DNA of 13,902 nt. It comes from Erythrobacter sp. UBA2510. GTDB lineage: Bacteria; Pseudomonadota; Alphaproteobacteria; Sphingomonadales; Sphingomonadaceae. A program made the translations under genes and the position numbers. Numbering within the stretch: the first letter of the stretch is position 1; each line of letters opens with the position of its first letter. Positions 1-7,771 of this stretch are shown here, piece after piece. The notes below the pieces were generated by a model. It was not told the origin of the DNA and searched no databases. It saw nothing but the letters and a program-made list of their open reading frames with translations. The stretch covers positions 441-14,342 of the forward strand of contig DDNW01000165.1 of the NCBI GenBank assembly GCA_002341345.1, given 5' to 3'.

Positions 1-25
1 CGCTTGGCCGGGGATTCAACGCCCC

Positions 26-1396
26 CTAATACGCCGCCTCGTCAAAGATCGGCTCTACGCTTTCACCCCAGGCGGTGTGATAGCGCTCGAGCAGGCGTTC
101 GGCGGGGCTGACGCCCGTCTTGGCGATCTCGTCGAGATCATCCAGGAACAGGGCCTCGTTCTCGCCATGGGCGTTCAGGCGCTGGCGCGCTTTCAGGCCG
201 GCGCGGGAGATGGCGAGCGCCTGTTTCGCGATCTCTTGCAGGGTCGTATTGCGGAACGGGGTTTTCAGCGCGGTCTTCGCCGCGCCCAGGCGCATGGCGT
301 CACGCTCGTCCGCGGTCCAGTCCTTCACCAGATCCCAGGCGGCGTCGAGCGCGCTCTGGTCATAGAGCAAACCCACCCAGAAGGCCGGCAGCGCGCAAAG
401 CTGGTTCCACGGCCCGCCATCGGCGCCACGCATTTCGAGGAAGCTCTTGAGCCGCACCTCGGGAAAGGCGGTCGAGAGGTGATCCTGCCAGTCGCTCGGC
501 GTCGGCAGTTCGCCGGGCAGTGCGGGCAATTCACCCTTCAGGAAGTCGCGGAAGCTTTGCCCCGCTGCGTCGATATATTTCCCGTCGCGGAAGACGAAAT
601 ACATCGGCACATCGAGCATGTAATCGACATATCGTTCGTAGCCGAAGCCCTCCTCGAACACGAAGGGCAGCATGCCGGTACGCGCCGGGTCGGTGTCCGA
701 CCAGATATGGCCGCGGAAGGAGAGATAGCCATTGGGCTTGCCTTCGGTGAAGGGCGAATTGGCAAACAGCGCGGTCGCGAGCGGCTGCAGCGCCAGCGAG
801 GTGCGGAACTTCTTCACCATGTCCGATTCGCTCGAATAGTCGAGATTGACCTGGATCGTGCAGGTCCGCAGCATCATGTCGAGGCCGAGATTGCCGACGC
901 GCGGCATATGCCGCATCATGATCTCGTAGCGGCCCTTGGGCATTACCGGCAGTTCGGTACGGGTCTTGTCGGGCCACATGCCCAGCCCAAGAAAGCCGAC
1001 CCCGCATTCGCTACCGATCGCCTTGACCTGTTGCAGGTGCCGCCCGGTTTCGTTGCAGGTCTGGTGCAGGTTTTCCAGCGCTGCGCCTGAGAGTTCGAGC
1101 TGACCGGCCGGTTCGAGGCTGATCGTGCCGTCCTCGCCTGCCATGGCGATAACCTTCCCGGCCTCCTCCACCGGTTCCCACCCGAACTGACGCATGGCCA
1201 TCAGGATGTCGCGGATGCCGCAAGGCTCGTCATAGCTGGGCGCACGATGGTCGGAGAGCTTGTAAACGAGCTTTTCGTGCTCGGTCCCGATGCGCCAGCG
1301 CTCGGGCGGCTTTTCGCCCTTGGCCATCGGCGCAACGAGTTCGTCACGCGAGGTAATCCGCGGTTCGTCGCCGGTCGAGGCCTTGCGCGTGCTCAT
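26..1396 (-). CDS. gshA: Glutamate-cysteine ligase (plant/alphaproteobacterial type)
   Basis: The enzyme makes gamma-glutamylcysteine from glutamate, cysteine and ATP in the cytosol, the first step of glutathione synthesis. The 456-aa product fits the GCS2 family form found in alphaproteobacteria and plants: an N-terminal RIGTEHEK motif at residues 35-42, a central LEPAGQLELSGA stretch that contributes to the substrate-binding face, and an NLDYSSE segment further on. I chose the ATG at 1396 because MSTRKAS leads into the usual N-terminus; an in-frame GTG at 1429 would add 11 residues, and neither has a strong ribosome binding site. It lies 49 bp after rsmE on the same strand, so the two are probably cotranscribed. 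The stop is TAG and the coding sequence is complete. Function is inferred from motifs; the family assignment is firm. Confidence 0.95.
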   Translation of the reverse strand: MSTRKASTGDEPRITSRDELVAPMAKGEKPPERWRIGTEHEKLVYKLSDHRAPSYDEPCGIRDILMAMRQFGWEPVEEAGKVIAMAGEDGTISLEPAGQLELSGAALENLHQTCNETGRHLQQVKAIGSECGVGFLGLGMWPDKTRTELPVMPKGRYEIMMRHMPRVGNLGLDMMLRTCTIQVNLDYSSESDMVKKFRTSLALQPLATALFANSPFTEGKPNGYLSFRGHIWSDTDPARTGMLPFVFEEGFGYERYVDYMLDVPMYFVFRDGKYIDAAGQSFRDFLKGELPALPGELPTPSDWQDHLSTAFPEVRLKSFLEMRGADGGPWNQLCALPAFWVGLLYDQSALDAAWDLVKDWTADERDAMRLGAAKTALKTPFRNTTLQEIAKQALAISRAGLKARQRLNAHGENEALFLDDLDEIAKTGVSPAERLLERYHTAWGESVEPIFDEAAY

Positions 1397-1445
1397 GGTG
1401 GCGTCCGTTAGGCGCTGAAACGCAGACACGCCAGCCCGAAAGTGA

Positions 1446-2213
1446 TCAGGCCCGCGGCCAGTCCCCAGCTATCGCCATCCACAGCGAAAGCGCCGTTATC
1501 GCCGCCGTCTCGCCGCGCAGGATGCGCGGACCGAGGCTGATCGCGTGCGCCTGCGGGTGGGCACGGATCGCGGCACGCTCGGCTTCGGTGAAGCCTCCCT
1601 CTGGCCCGATCAGCAGCGCAGCGGGGCCTGCGTGCCGCGCAAAGGCGGCGGCGGGAGCTTCGCCGCCCAGCTCGTCGGCGAAGAACAGCGCGCGGCCCTG
1701 AGGCCAGTCGGCCAGCAGCGCGTCCAGCTTTACCGGCGCATCGAGTGCGGGGAGAGCGGTGCGCGCGCATTGCTCCGCCGCCTCGGTGACGACCGAGAGC
1801 GCGCGCTCGGGATTAAGTTTGTCAGCAACGCAGCGGGTGGTCAAAACCGGACGGATCCGGCCTGCGCCCAGTTCGGTCGCCTTTTCGAGCACGAGGTCAA
1901 AGCGATCCTTCTTGAGCAGCGCCGGACACAGCCACAGATCGGGCACATCCTCGCGCATACGCAGCAATTCGATCGGCTCCAGCACTACGTCGCGCTTGCC
2001 CGCCGCTATGACCTTCGTCGCCCACTCGCCGGTTACATCGTCGCACAGGATCACGATGTCGCCCTCGCCCACGCGCATGACGCGGGCGAGATAATGCGCC
2101 TGATTGCCCTCGATCCGGACCGCTTCGCCCTGCGCGATGGTCTGCCCGACGAACAGGCGCGGCGCGCTGCGCGGTGGCCAGGCGGGGGTTTTGGGGCGAT
2201 GGTTGTCCGACAT
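1446..2213 (-). CDS. rsmE: 16S rRNA (uracil(1498)-N(3))-methyltransferase RsmE
   Basis: RsmE methylates N3 of U1498 in helix 44 of 16S rRNA, using S-adenosylmethionine. The 255-aa product has the expected two parts: an N-terminal PUA-like region (PRLFV at residues 18-22, then AHYLARVMRVGEGD) and a C-terminal SPOUT domain with the knot motifs LLIGPEGGF at 200-208 and SLGPRILRGETA at 226-237, which form the SAM site. KATELG at 111-116 is also a family hallmark. The ATG at 2213 has an AGG about 9 nt upstream. It is divergent from ubiA, and gshA follows downstream on the same strand. The length is normal for the family (about 240-250 aa) and no key motif is missing. Confidence 0.95.
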   Translation of the reverse strand: MSDNHRPKTPAWPPRSAPRLFVGQTIAQGEAVRIEGNQAHYLARVMRVGEGDIVILCDDVTGEWATKVIAAGKRDVVLEPIELLRMREDVPDLWLCPALLKKDRFDLVLEKATELGAGRIRPVLTTRCVADKLNPERALSVVTEAAEQCARTALPALDAPVKLDALLADWPQGRALFFADELGGEAPAAAFARHAGPAALLIGPEGGFTEAERAAIRAHPQAHAISLGPRILRGETAAITALSLWMAIAGDWPRA

Positions 2214-2252
2214 GGCTTGGACCTAGCCAGCAGCGCAGCTAGAGCGCAAGCG

Positions 2253-3170
2253 ATGACGCAAGCCGAACTCACGCCCGACAGCGAGCACAAGAGCTTTGCG
2301 GCGCGGGTGGTCGCCCTGCTGCCGCAATTTCCGCGTGATCTTGCGCTGCTGGCGCGCTTCGACCGTCCGATCGGCTGGTGGCTGCTGTTCTGGCCGTGTG
2401 TCTGGGGGCTGTGGCTCGCTGGCGGCGGCTGGCAGGTCGCGCTGGTGGGCTGGTTCCTGCTCGGCGCGATCGCGATGCGCGGCGCGGGCTGCGTCTATAA
2501 CGATATCGTCGATGCCGATCTCGACCGGCAGGTTGAGCGCACCGCCAGCCGCCCGGTCGCAAGCGGCAGGGTCAGCCCGCGCGCAGCGTGGGTCTGGCTG
2601 GTCGTGCTGTGCCTGATCGGGCTAGTCGTGCTGCTGCAACTACGCTGGCAGGCGCAGCTGGTAGCGCTGGCGAGCCTTGCCCTCGTTGCAGCCTATCCCT
2701 TCATGAAGCGGATCACCTGGTGGCCGCAGGTATGGCTGGGGCTGGTGTTCACCTGGGGCGCGCCGGTCGGCTGGGTCGCACTGCGCGCCGACCATCTCGG
2801 GGCGATGATGGCGCTCTATGCGGGCGCGCTGTTCTGGTGCGTGGGCTATGACACGATCTACGCGTTGCAGGACCGCGAGGACGACGCCATCGCGGGGATC
2901 AGGTCGAGCGCGCTCAGGCTCGGCGAGAACGTCCAGGCCGGCGTCATCGCCTGCTACTGCCTCGCGCTGACACTGTGGGGTCTGGCCTTCCTGCTGCTGC
3001 GCGAGGACTGGCTGGCGCTGCTGGCGCTGGTTCCGGCGGGCGCGCACCTGATGTGGCAGGCCTTCACGCTGGAGCCCGGCGATAGCGACAATGCACTCGC
3101 GCGGTTCCGCTCGAACCGCTTTGCCGGGCTGCTGATGGCAGCGGCCTGTTACGTCGTCGGAAATGCGTGA
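2253..3170 (+). CDS. ubiA: 4-hydroxybenzoate polyprenyltransferase UbiA
   Basis: This integral inner-membrane enzyme attaches the polyprenyl tail to 4-hydroxybenzoate in ubiquinone synthesis. The 305-aa product shows both Mg-diphosphate binding motifs of the UbiA superfamily: NDIVDADLD at residues 83-91 followed by RTASRPVASG, and the second Asp-rich loop YDTIYALQDREDD at 199-211. Roughly eight or nine hydrophobic segments fill the rest. FDRPIGWWLLFWP near residue 36 is the typical first-helix signature of 4-hydroxybenzoate transferases rather than of chlorophyll or heme O synthases. The frame stays open far upstream, but that part is antisense to rsmE and is not coding; the ATG at 2253 gives the standard length. 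The ribosome binding site is weak. The 39-bp gap to rsmE holds a 5-bp inverted repeat, CTAGC at 2223 and GCTAG at 2238. Confidence 0.94.
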   Translation: MTQAELTPDSEHKSFAARVVALLPQFPRDLALLARFDRPIGWWLLFWPCVWGLWLAGGGWQVALVGWFLLGAIAMRGAGCVYNDIVDADLDRQVERTASRPVASGRVSPRAAWVWLVVLCLIGLVVLLQLRWQAQLVALASLALVAAYPFMKRITWWPQVWLGLVFTWGAPVGWVALRADHLGAMMALYAGALFWCVGYDTIYALQDREDDAIAGIRSSALRLGENVQAGVIACYCLALTLWGLAFLLLREDWLALLALVPAGAHLMWQAFTLEPGDSDNALARFRSNRFAGLLMAAACYVVGNA

Positions 3171-3302
3171 AGTAGCGCTCGATCCTTGTCGATCCTGAGG
3201 ATGTTTCGACATTTGGATGATGACGTGACGAGAATGGTGGAGTTGCGTGGCCCGGAGCGCAGCGACCTTTGATGGTCGTGAGCACCGGAAGCGCGCAACA
3301 AC

Positions 3303-3332
3303 GCCATTTACAGGCCGTCAGGGCCAAATGGC
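3303..3332. terminator. Hairpin between convergent ubiA and bamB
   Basis: GCCATTT at 3303-3309 pairs perfectly with AAATGGC at 3326-3332, and GGCC at 3313-3316 pairs with GGCC at 3322-3325, leaving a 3-nt bulge and a 5-nt loop. It begins 3 nt after the bamB stop and lies between two convergent genes, so it probably ends or stabilises the bamB mRNA. There is no U tract on either side, so an intrinsic terminator is not proven. The rest of the 165-bp gap shows nothing else I can name. Confidence 0.5.
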
Positions 3333-3335
3333 ATC

Positions 3336-4691
3336 CTACTTCCAGGCGGTGATGCGCCCGCCATCATCGAGAATATACAGCATCCCGCCCGCCACGACCG
3401 GCGGCACCGAAACACCATCGTTCAGTTCGGTAAAGGCAGAGGCGACGCCCGTCGTCGCATCGATCGAGCGGACCACGCCGCGCGAACTGGCGACCCACAG
3501 ACGGTTCGAGGCCAGCACCGGACCGGTCCAGAAAATCGGCCCCTCGCGGTCCTTGGGATCGCGCCACTGCTCCAGCTGCGTCACCCAGCGGATGCGCCCC
3601 GTATCCTTGGCGATGGCGAGCATCTTGGCATCGTCGGTCAGCGTGAACAGCCAGCTCCCGGCGATAGCCGGTGTCGAAATCCCGGCAATCGTCAGATCCC
3701 AGATGCGCTGGCCGGTGGTCAGCTGATAGGCGGCCATGCGCCCACCCTGCCCCAGCGCATAGACGCGGCCGTTCTCAATGATCGGATCGGCATCGACGTC
3801 GGTCAACGCGCCGACCGCAGTCGAGATCGAGGTGCGCGACAGCGCGTCGGACCACAAATTGCGGCCATTCTCGTAACGATAGGCAACCAGTTCGCCGCTC
3901 GAATAACCGGCGATCACGCTGCCCTGCCCGGCGGCGGGCGCAGCGACGCCGAACACGCCAGACTGGCCCGAGGCGGCAACGTCCTGCCAGATCGGCTCGC
4001 CCGTCTCTTCGTTCAGCGCGTGGATCTGGTTGTCCTGCGTCATCACGAAGACCGAGTTGAAGGCCACTGTCGGCGAGCCGCGCAACGGCCCGGCCGGCTT
4101 CTTGCGCCACAGGACCGAGCCGTTGGCAGCGTCGAGCGCAACGACATCACCGGTACCGCTGGTGGCGAATACCCGGCCATTGGCAAAGCTGGCGCCGCCG
4201 CCGAAGGTGGAATCGCGCAAATCGCCAGAAGTCTCGATCTTGTGCGACCAGCGCGACGTACCGGTAGCGGCATCGAACGCATGGACCACACCACTCGTAT
4301 CGACGACGTAGAGCGAGCCGCCGGCGATGACCGGGGCGGCGGCAAGGCGCCGCGTCTTGGTGGTCCCGGCGATCTGCGCGGTCCAGGCGCGCGCGGGACT
4401 GGCCGAGAGCATGACGTGGCCGGGTGCCTTGGCGGCATTGCCGCCGGCCTGCGTCCAATCGGCATTGGCGACCGGCGCGGGCAAGGTGACCGGCACTACG
4501 GCAAGGCTGGGATCGGGTACGATCTCGGTCGCGAGGCGCGACAGGATCGGCGTCCGGTTGCCCACGGACGGGGTCGGACGATCGTCGCCGCCACCGCCAC
4601 AGGCGGCCAGCGCAAGAGTGGCCACGCTGGCAAGCGTGGTGGTCAGTGCAATTCTGCAGGCCCGGTTCATCCGCTGCGCTTTCATCTTCAT
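3336..4691 (-). CDS. bamB: Outer membrane assembly lipoprotein BamB (PQQ-like beta-propeller)
   Basis: BamB is a periplasm-facing outer-membrane lipoprotein of the BAM complex that inserts beta-barrel proteins. The 451-aa product begins with a lipoprotein signal peptide: basic residues, a hydrophobic stretch, then lipobox LAAC with the acylated Cys at residue 31. Gly follows the Cys, with no Asp retention signal, which fits sorting to the outer membrane. The rest is a run of about eight PQQ-like propeller blades, each of the pattern G-x-(L/V)-(Y/F)-V-x(5)-G-x-(V/L)-x-A-(F/L)-(D/N)-x(2)-(T/N)-G-x(3)-W. Examples are SLYVVDTSGVVHAFDAATG and VFATSGTGDVVALDAANG, and the last blade ends at the C-terminus. 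It starts 8 nt after the stop of the TPR gene, so the two are one transcription unit. The der GTPase, which often follows bamB, is not next to it here. Confidence 0.92.
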   Translation of the reverse strand: MKMKAQRMNRACRIALTTTLASVATLALAACGGGGDDRPTPSVGNRTPILSRLATEIVPDPSLAVVPVTLPAPVANADWTQAGGNAAKAPGHVMLSASPARAWTAQIAGTTKTRRLAAAPVIAGGSLYVVDTSGVVHAFDAATGTSRWSHKIETSGDLRDSTFGGGASFANGRVFATSGTGDVVALDAANGSVLWRKKPAGPLRGSPTVAFNSVFVMTQDNQIHALNEETGEPIWQDVAASGQSGVFGVAAPAAGQGSVIAGYSSGELVAYRYENGRNLWSDALSRTSISTAVGALTDVDADPIIENGRVYALGQGGRMAAYQLTTGQRIWDLTIAGISTPAIAGSWLFTLTDDAKMLAIAKDTGRIRWVTQLEQWRDPKDREGPIFWTGPVLASNRLWVASSRGVVRSIDATTGVASAFTELNDGVSVPPVVAGGMLYILDDGGRITAWK

Positions 4692-4699
4692 CCAGTCCG

Positions 4700-5413
4700 T
4701 TATTGTTGTGCCGCTGCGGCTGCATTGGCAGCGCGGCCTTCGGCAATTTCAGCCATCATTTCCTCGACATCCTCGATCGCGTCATAGCCGAGGAAACCCG
4801 CCAGCTGGCGCGTGCGTGCGCGCAGGCTTTCGGGCACGTCTTCGTTCTTGGAGATTTCGACCAGCAAGGGGCCCGCCTGTTCCTCGCGCCCCTGCTCGAG
4901 ATAGGCCATGGCGACCAGCTCGCCCGCGCTGCCGAACCACGCATTGTCCGCCTGCGCCAGCGGCCCGATCCGGTCGATCACCACCTGCGGGTCGAGATCG
5001 TCGAACTGCACAGCGACCGAACGGATTTTTGCGAGGTCGCGCAGCGCCGGTGGTGCCGCTTCATCCGCCGCCACCGTGTCATAGAGTGCCACCGCATCCT
5101 CGTCGCGCCCGGCATTGAGTGCGATGCCCGCCTGCGCCATGCGCGCCGCGCTGGCCGCACCCGGCCCACCATTGGCGGCGATCGCGGCCAATTCGCTGTC
5201 GGCGGTGTCGAAATTCCCGGCCTCGAGCTCATCAAACGCCTGCACCAGCTGTTCCGAATAGCTTTCCAGCTCGCTTTCCTGCTGGTTCTGCCAGAACAGA
5301 TACCCGCCGAACGCGCCCAGGCCCAGCACCACGACCGCGCCGATCAGCACGCCATAACGGCGCATGATATCGCCGAACTGGTCCTGCCGGACGGCCTCGT
5401 CGACCTCCCGCAT
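4700..5413 (-). CDS. YfgM-like membrane-anchored tetratricopeptide repeat protein
   Basis: This resembles the YfgM/TPR_21 family, single-span inner-membrane proteins with a periplasmic TPR domain that work near the Sec translocon and periplasmic chaperones; in many proteobacteria the gene sits directly before bamB, as here. From the ATG the product is 237 aa: a short basic-acidic cytosolic N-terminus (REVDEAVRQDQ), one membrane segment at about residues 21-41 (GVLIGAVVVLGLGAFGGYLF), then Ala-rich helical repeats to the C-terminus. I chose the ATG at 5413 because AGGA stands 7 nt before it. The reading frame stays coding-like upstream to an ATT codon at 5488 that also has AGGA at 8 nt, so the true protein may be 262 aa; see findings. 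A GTG at 5419 is another option. Confidence 0.85.
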   Translation of the reverse strand: MREVDEAVRQDQFGDIMRRYGVLIGAVVVLGLGAFGGYLFWQNQQESELESYSEQLVQAFDELEAGNFDTADSELAAIAANGGPGAASAARMAQAGIALNAGRDEDAVALYDTVAADEAAPPALRDLAKIRSVAVQFDDLDPQVVIDRIGPLAQADNAWFGSAGELVAMAYLEQGREEQAGPLLVEISKNEDVPESLRARTRQLAGFLGYDAIEDVEEMMAEIAEGRAANAAAAAQQ

Positions 5414-5527
5414 GAGCACGTCCTGCTCGGCTTGCTGACGCTGAGCGACCTTGTCTACGGCGGTGCTGGGAGGAGGATTGGAGGAAATGGGAAAGGTCCT
5501 GCTTCTGGATATACGGATGAGATGGTC

Positions 5528-5558
5528 AGGCCGCGCTGTTTAGCGGATGAAGCGGCCT
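5528..5558. repeat. Inverted repeat upstream of the TPR-bamB unit
   Basis: AGGCCGC at 5528-5534 and GCGGCCT at 5552-5558 are perfect 7-bp inverted arms around a 17-nt spacer. It lies in the 155-bp gap between the glycosyltransferase stop and the TPR gene. It could be the end signal of the upstream unit, since there is no clear U tract, or an operator for the downstream one. On the minus strand TTGCAA at 5564-5559 and TAAACA at 5542-5537 make a weak 16-bp-spaced promoter-like pair overlapping it. Confidence 0.3.
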
Positions 5559-5643
5559 TTGCAATTGCTTGATCGCCCCATGCACACCCTATGGCTCGCG
5601 GCAAACCGAGCCTGACGCTGCCGGGGAACGCGTGAATGGCCGA

Positions 5644-6822
5644 TTAAGCCTCCTCTGCCGCCGATGCAGCGGGCTTGCCGCCGAGCAGCGAGCGATAGAG
5701 CGCCAGCTGGCGAGCAAGCAGCTTGACCGCGTCGAATTGTTCGCGCGCCTTGTCGCGATTGGCCTTGCCCACCCGATTGCAGCTGCGCGGATCCTGGGCC
5801 AGCCCCAGGACAGCGGCAGCCATCGCATTCGGCTTGGCAGCGTCGAACAGGAACGGCCCATTATCGCTGGCGGGCATGGCAAGGGCCGCACCCCATCCTG
5901 AAACACCATGCGGCATGACCAGCGGTACGCTCGCCGCCATCGCTCCGGCGATTGTCGTGGCAAGCTCTGCGGGTGGCCGCGACAGGGCGAGAATATCGCA
6001 CAGGCCGATCACCGCGCTGACGTCGGTTGGCCCGGTGAAATGCAGCCGGTGATCGACCTCCAGCTCCTCGGCCTGCGTCAGCGCGACCTCGCGCAACGTA
6101 TCGTCCGCTGCGCCCAGCACCACGACCTGCCATTCATCCGGTAACTGATCCAGCACGCTGACCAGCGTCACGAGCCCTTTGGCATCGACGCCATCGGCCA
6201 GCGTACCGATCCAGCCCTCGCCCTTGCGCTTGATAAAGCTGGGCAGCACGTCGCGCGGCGGAGTGGCGGCATAAGCGCGTGTATCGACGCCTTCGGGAAT
6301 CAACCGGACGCGGGTGCGCGGTTGCTGCCAGATTTCAAGCGCCATGCGCTCCGCCTCGGGCGAGGCGACAATGATCGCCGCGCTGCGCCCGAAGGCAATC
6401 TTGCGATAGGCCCTGCGGCTGAACGAGCCGCCACTCGCCAGTTCCTGCGGATCAGGGTCGAACTCGTGATGGACGAGCGGGGCGAGTTTGAAGACATCGG
6501 CGAACAAAGTATGCGCCATCGCCGCATCGACCGCGCCCCAGCCATAGGTGCAGATGAGGTCGTATCCGGCCATCGCCGCCGCCAGCCCCTTGAGCCGTCC
6601 GGGCCATGGCTTGCCCTCGAGCGAGGGGAATTTCGGCCATGTCAGCGCGATGCCCTTCAAGATCTGTCCCGTCGCACCGCGCGCCGCCCGGTCCTCCGAA
6701 ACCACGGCATGGCTGACCTGCTTGCCCAGCGCGTTGATCGCCGCAATGGCGCGCGCACTTTCCGCACCGGGATCGAATCCCGCCAGCAGGTGCAGCACCC
6801 TGGCAGCGCTCCCCTTGCTCAT
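5644..6822 (-). CDS. Glycosyltransferase, GT4-like (GT-B fold)
   Basis: The 392-aa product has the layout of a two-domain GT-B glycosyltransferase. An N-terminal acceptor domain contains RVLHLLAGFDPG, ICTYGWGAVDA and VHHEFDPDP; the middle has the linker IVASPEAERM then RLIPEGVDTRAY (residues 173-184), typical of GT4 enzymes; the C-terminal nucleotide-sugar domain starts GWIGTLADGVDAKGL (203-217) and continues VVVLGAADD and LHFTGPTDVSAVIGLCDILAL. The usual EX7E motif of GT4 is not intact: in the PAELATTIAGAMAAS region (285-299) the second Glu is replaced by Gly293 and the first is one place off. The ATG at 6822 overlaps the hydrolase stop (ATGA), so translation is coupled. The frame runs upstream into the hydrolase gene, which is not coding for this protein. 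Donor and acceptor cannot be told from sequence; a cell-surface glycan role is only a guess. Confidence 0.8.
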   Translation of the reverse strand: MSKGSAARVLHLLAGFDPGAESARAIAAINALGKQVSHAVVSEDRAARGATGQILKGIALTWPKFPSLEGKPWPGRLKGLAAAMAGYDLICTYGWGAVDAAMAHTLFADVFKLAPLVHHEFDPDPQELASGGSFSRRAYRKIAFGRSAAIIVASPEAERMALEIWQQPRTRVRLIPEGVDTRAYAATPPRDVLPSFIKRKGEGWIGTLADGVDAKGLVTLVSVLDQLPDEWQVVVLGAADDTLREVALTQAEELEVDHRLHFTGPTDVSAVIGLCDILALSRPPAELATTIAGAMAASVPLVMPHGVSGWGAALAMPASDNGPFLFDAAKPNAMAAAVLGLAQDPRSCNRVGKANRDKAREQFDAVKLLARQLALYRSLLGGKPAASAAEEA

Positions 6823-7706
6823 TGCACCCGCGCGAGCAGCCGTGCGATTGCCTCCTGCGCGGGCGGTTCCTCCAGCGTCGGCACATGGCCGATGCGCGGG
6901 ATCGTGACGACCTCCATCCCGGGCAATTGCCGGTCCATCTCGGCCAGCGTGGCCGCGGAGAGGATGTCCGACAGCGCGCCCCGGATCGCCAGCGAGGGGC
7001 AGCCCGACAGCGCCCGGAACACGGACCACAGGTCGTTCGCTTTTTGATTGCCCTGCTCCGCGAAGGGTTCGGCGATCTTCATGTCATAGTCGAGCACGAT
7101 GCGCCCGCTCTGCCCCACGCACATCAGCCGCTTGGCGAGCCGCAGCCAGTCGGAGATCGCGTAATCGGGATAGGCCGTACCCGACTGCTCGGCCAGCGCG
7201 CGGGCAGCATGCATCCACGTGGGATAGCTGCCACCATGCCCGACAGAATCGCCAATCCGCTCTAGCCCCTCCGTCTCGATCACCGGCCCGATATCGTTGA
7301 GCAATGCGCCGGCCAGCAGGCCCGGACGCCGTGCCGCCAGCAACATGGCCACGATCCCGCCCAGCGAGGTGCCGAAGGCCACCACCCGGGTCAGGCCAAG
7401 CTGATCGATCAGCAGGGTAAGATCCTCGACATACTGGATCGGTTTGTAGGTCGCTGTATCCTTGGCATAATCGCTTGCCCCGCGTCCCCGCAGGTCAGGG
7501 CAAATCACCCGCCACTCGCCCGCGAAACTGTCCACCACCGGCGCGAAGTCGCGCGCATTGCGCGTCAGGCCGGGAATGCACAGGATCGGTGGGCGTCCCG
7601 CCGGGGCATCGGGGCGCGCCGGATAGTCGCGATAGCGCAGGGTGAGGCCGTCCGCGCTCTCCCAGCTGCCCGGCTCGTAACCCGCATCCGCCCTGTCCGC
7701 CGCCAT
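6819..7706 (-). CDS. Alpha/beta hydrolase
   Basis: The 295-aa product is a complete alpha/beta-hydrolase fold protein. Visible elements in order: a beta strand and oxyanion region PPILCIPGLTRNARDF at residues 39-54, VICPDLRGRGASDY at 67-80, nucleophile elbow FGTSLGG with Ser114, probable catalytic Asp247 in RGALSDILS, and catalytic His274 in RIGHVPTLEEP. The cap (about 140-225) carries AKRLMCVGQSGRIVLDYD. The substrate is unknown; carboxylesterase or lipase-like activity is most likely, and no dehalogenase or epoxide hydrolase signature was seen. I chose the ATG at 7706, which has AGG 5 nt upstream; a longer frame upstream overlaps divergent selO and is not credible. It overlaps the following glycosyltransferase gene by 4 nt (ATGA), suggesting joint expression and possibly a joint pathway. 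Confidence 0.88.
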   Translation of the reverse strand: MAADRADAGYEPGSWESADGLTLRYRDYPARPDAPAGRPPILCIPGLTRNARDFAPVVDSFAGEWRVICPDLRGRGASDYAKDTATYKPIQYVEDLTLLIDQLGLTRVVAFGTSLGGIVAMLLAARRPGLLAGALLNDIGPVIETEGLERIGDSVGHGGSYPTWMHAARALAEQSGTAYPDYAISDWLRLAKRLMCVGQSGRIVLDYDMKIAEPFAEQGNQKANDLWSVFRALSGCPSLAIRGALSDILSAATLAEMDRQLPGMEVVTIPRIGHVPTLEEPPAQEAIARLLARVQ

Positions 7707-7727
7707 CTGCACCTGCCATTGTAATAG

Positions 7728-7746
7728 TCCGGCACCTTGCGCCGGA
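7728..7746. promoter_or_regulatory. Inverted repeat between divergent hydrolase gene and selO
   Basis: TCCGGC at 7728-7733 and GCCGGA at 7741-7746 form a perfect 6-bp inverted repeat with a 7-nt spacer, inside the 65-bp gap between two divergent start codons. This position suits a shared operator, but GC-rich 6-bp arms also arise by chance. No clear sigma-70 promoter is visible next to it. Confidence 0.25.
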
Positions 7747-7771
7747 GGGAATCGCGCGCCACTAATGGCAG

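Noticed and set aside
1..25. Small GGGG/CCCC hairpin after the gshA stop
   Set aside because: Only 4 bp in a GC-rich context and cut by the window edge; not enough to call a terminator.
1545..2252. 236-codon upstream extension of the ubiA frame
   Set aside because: It is entirely antisense to rsmE and its translation has no UbiA similarity; UbiA proteins are about 300 aa and start where the ATG at 2253 stands.
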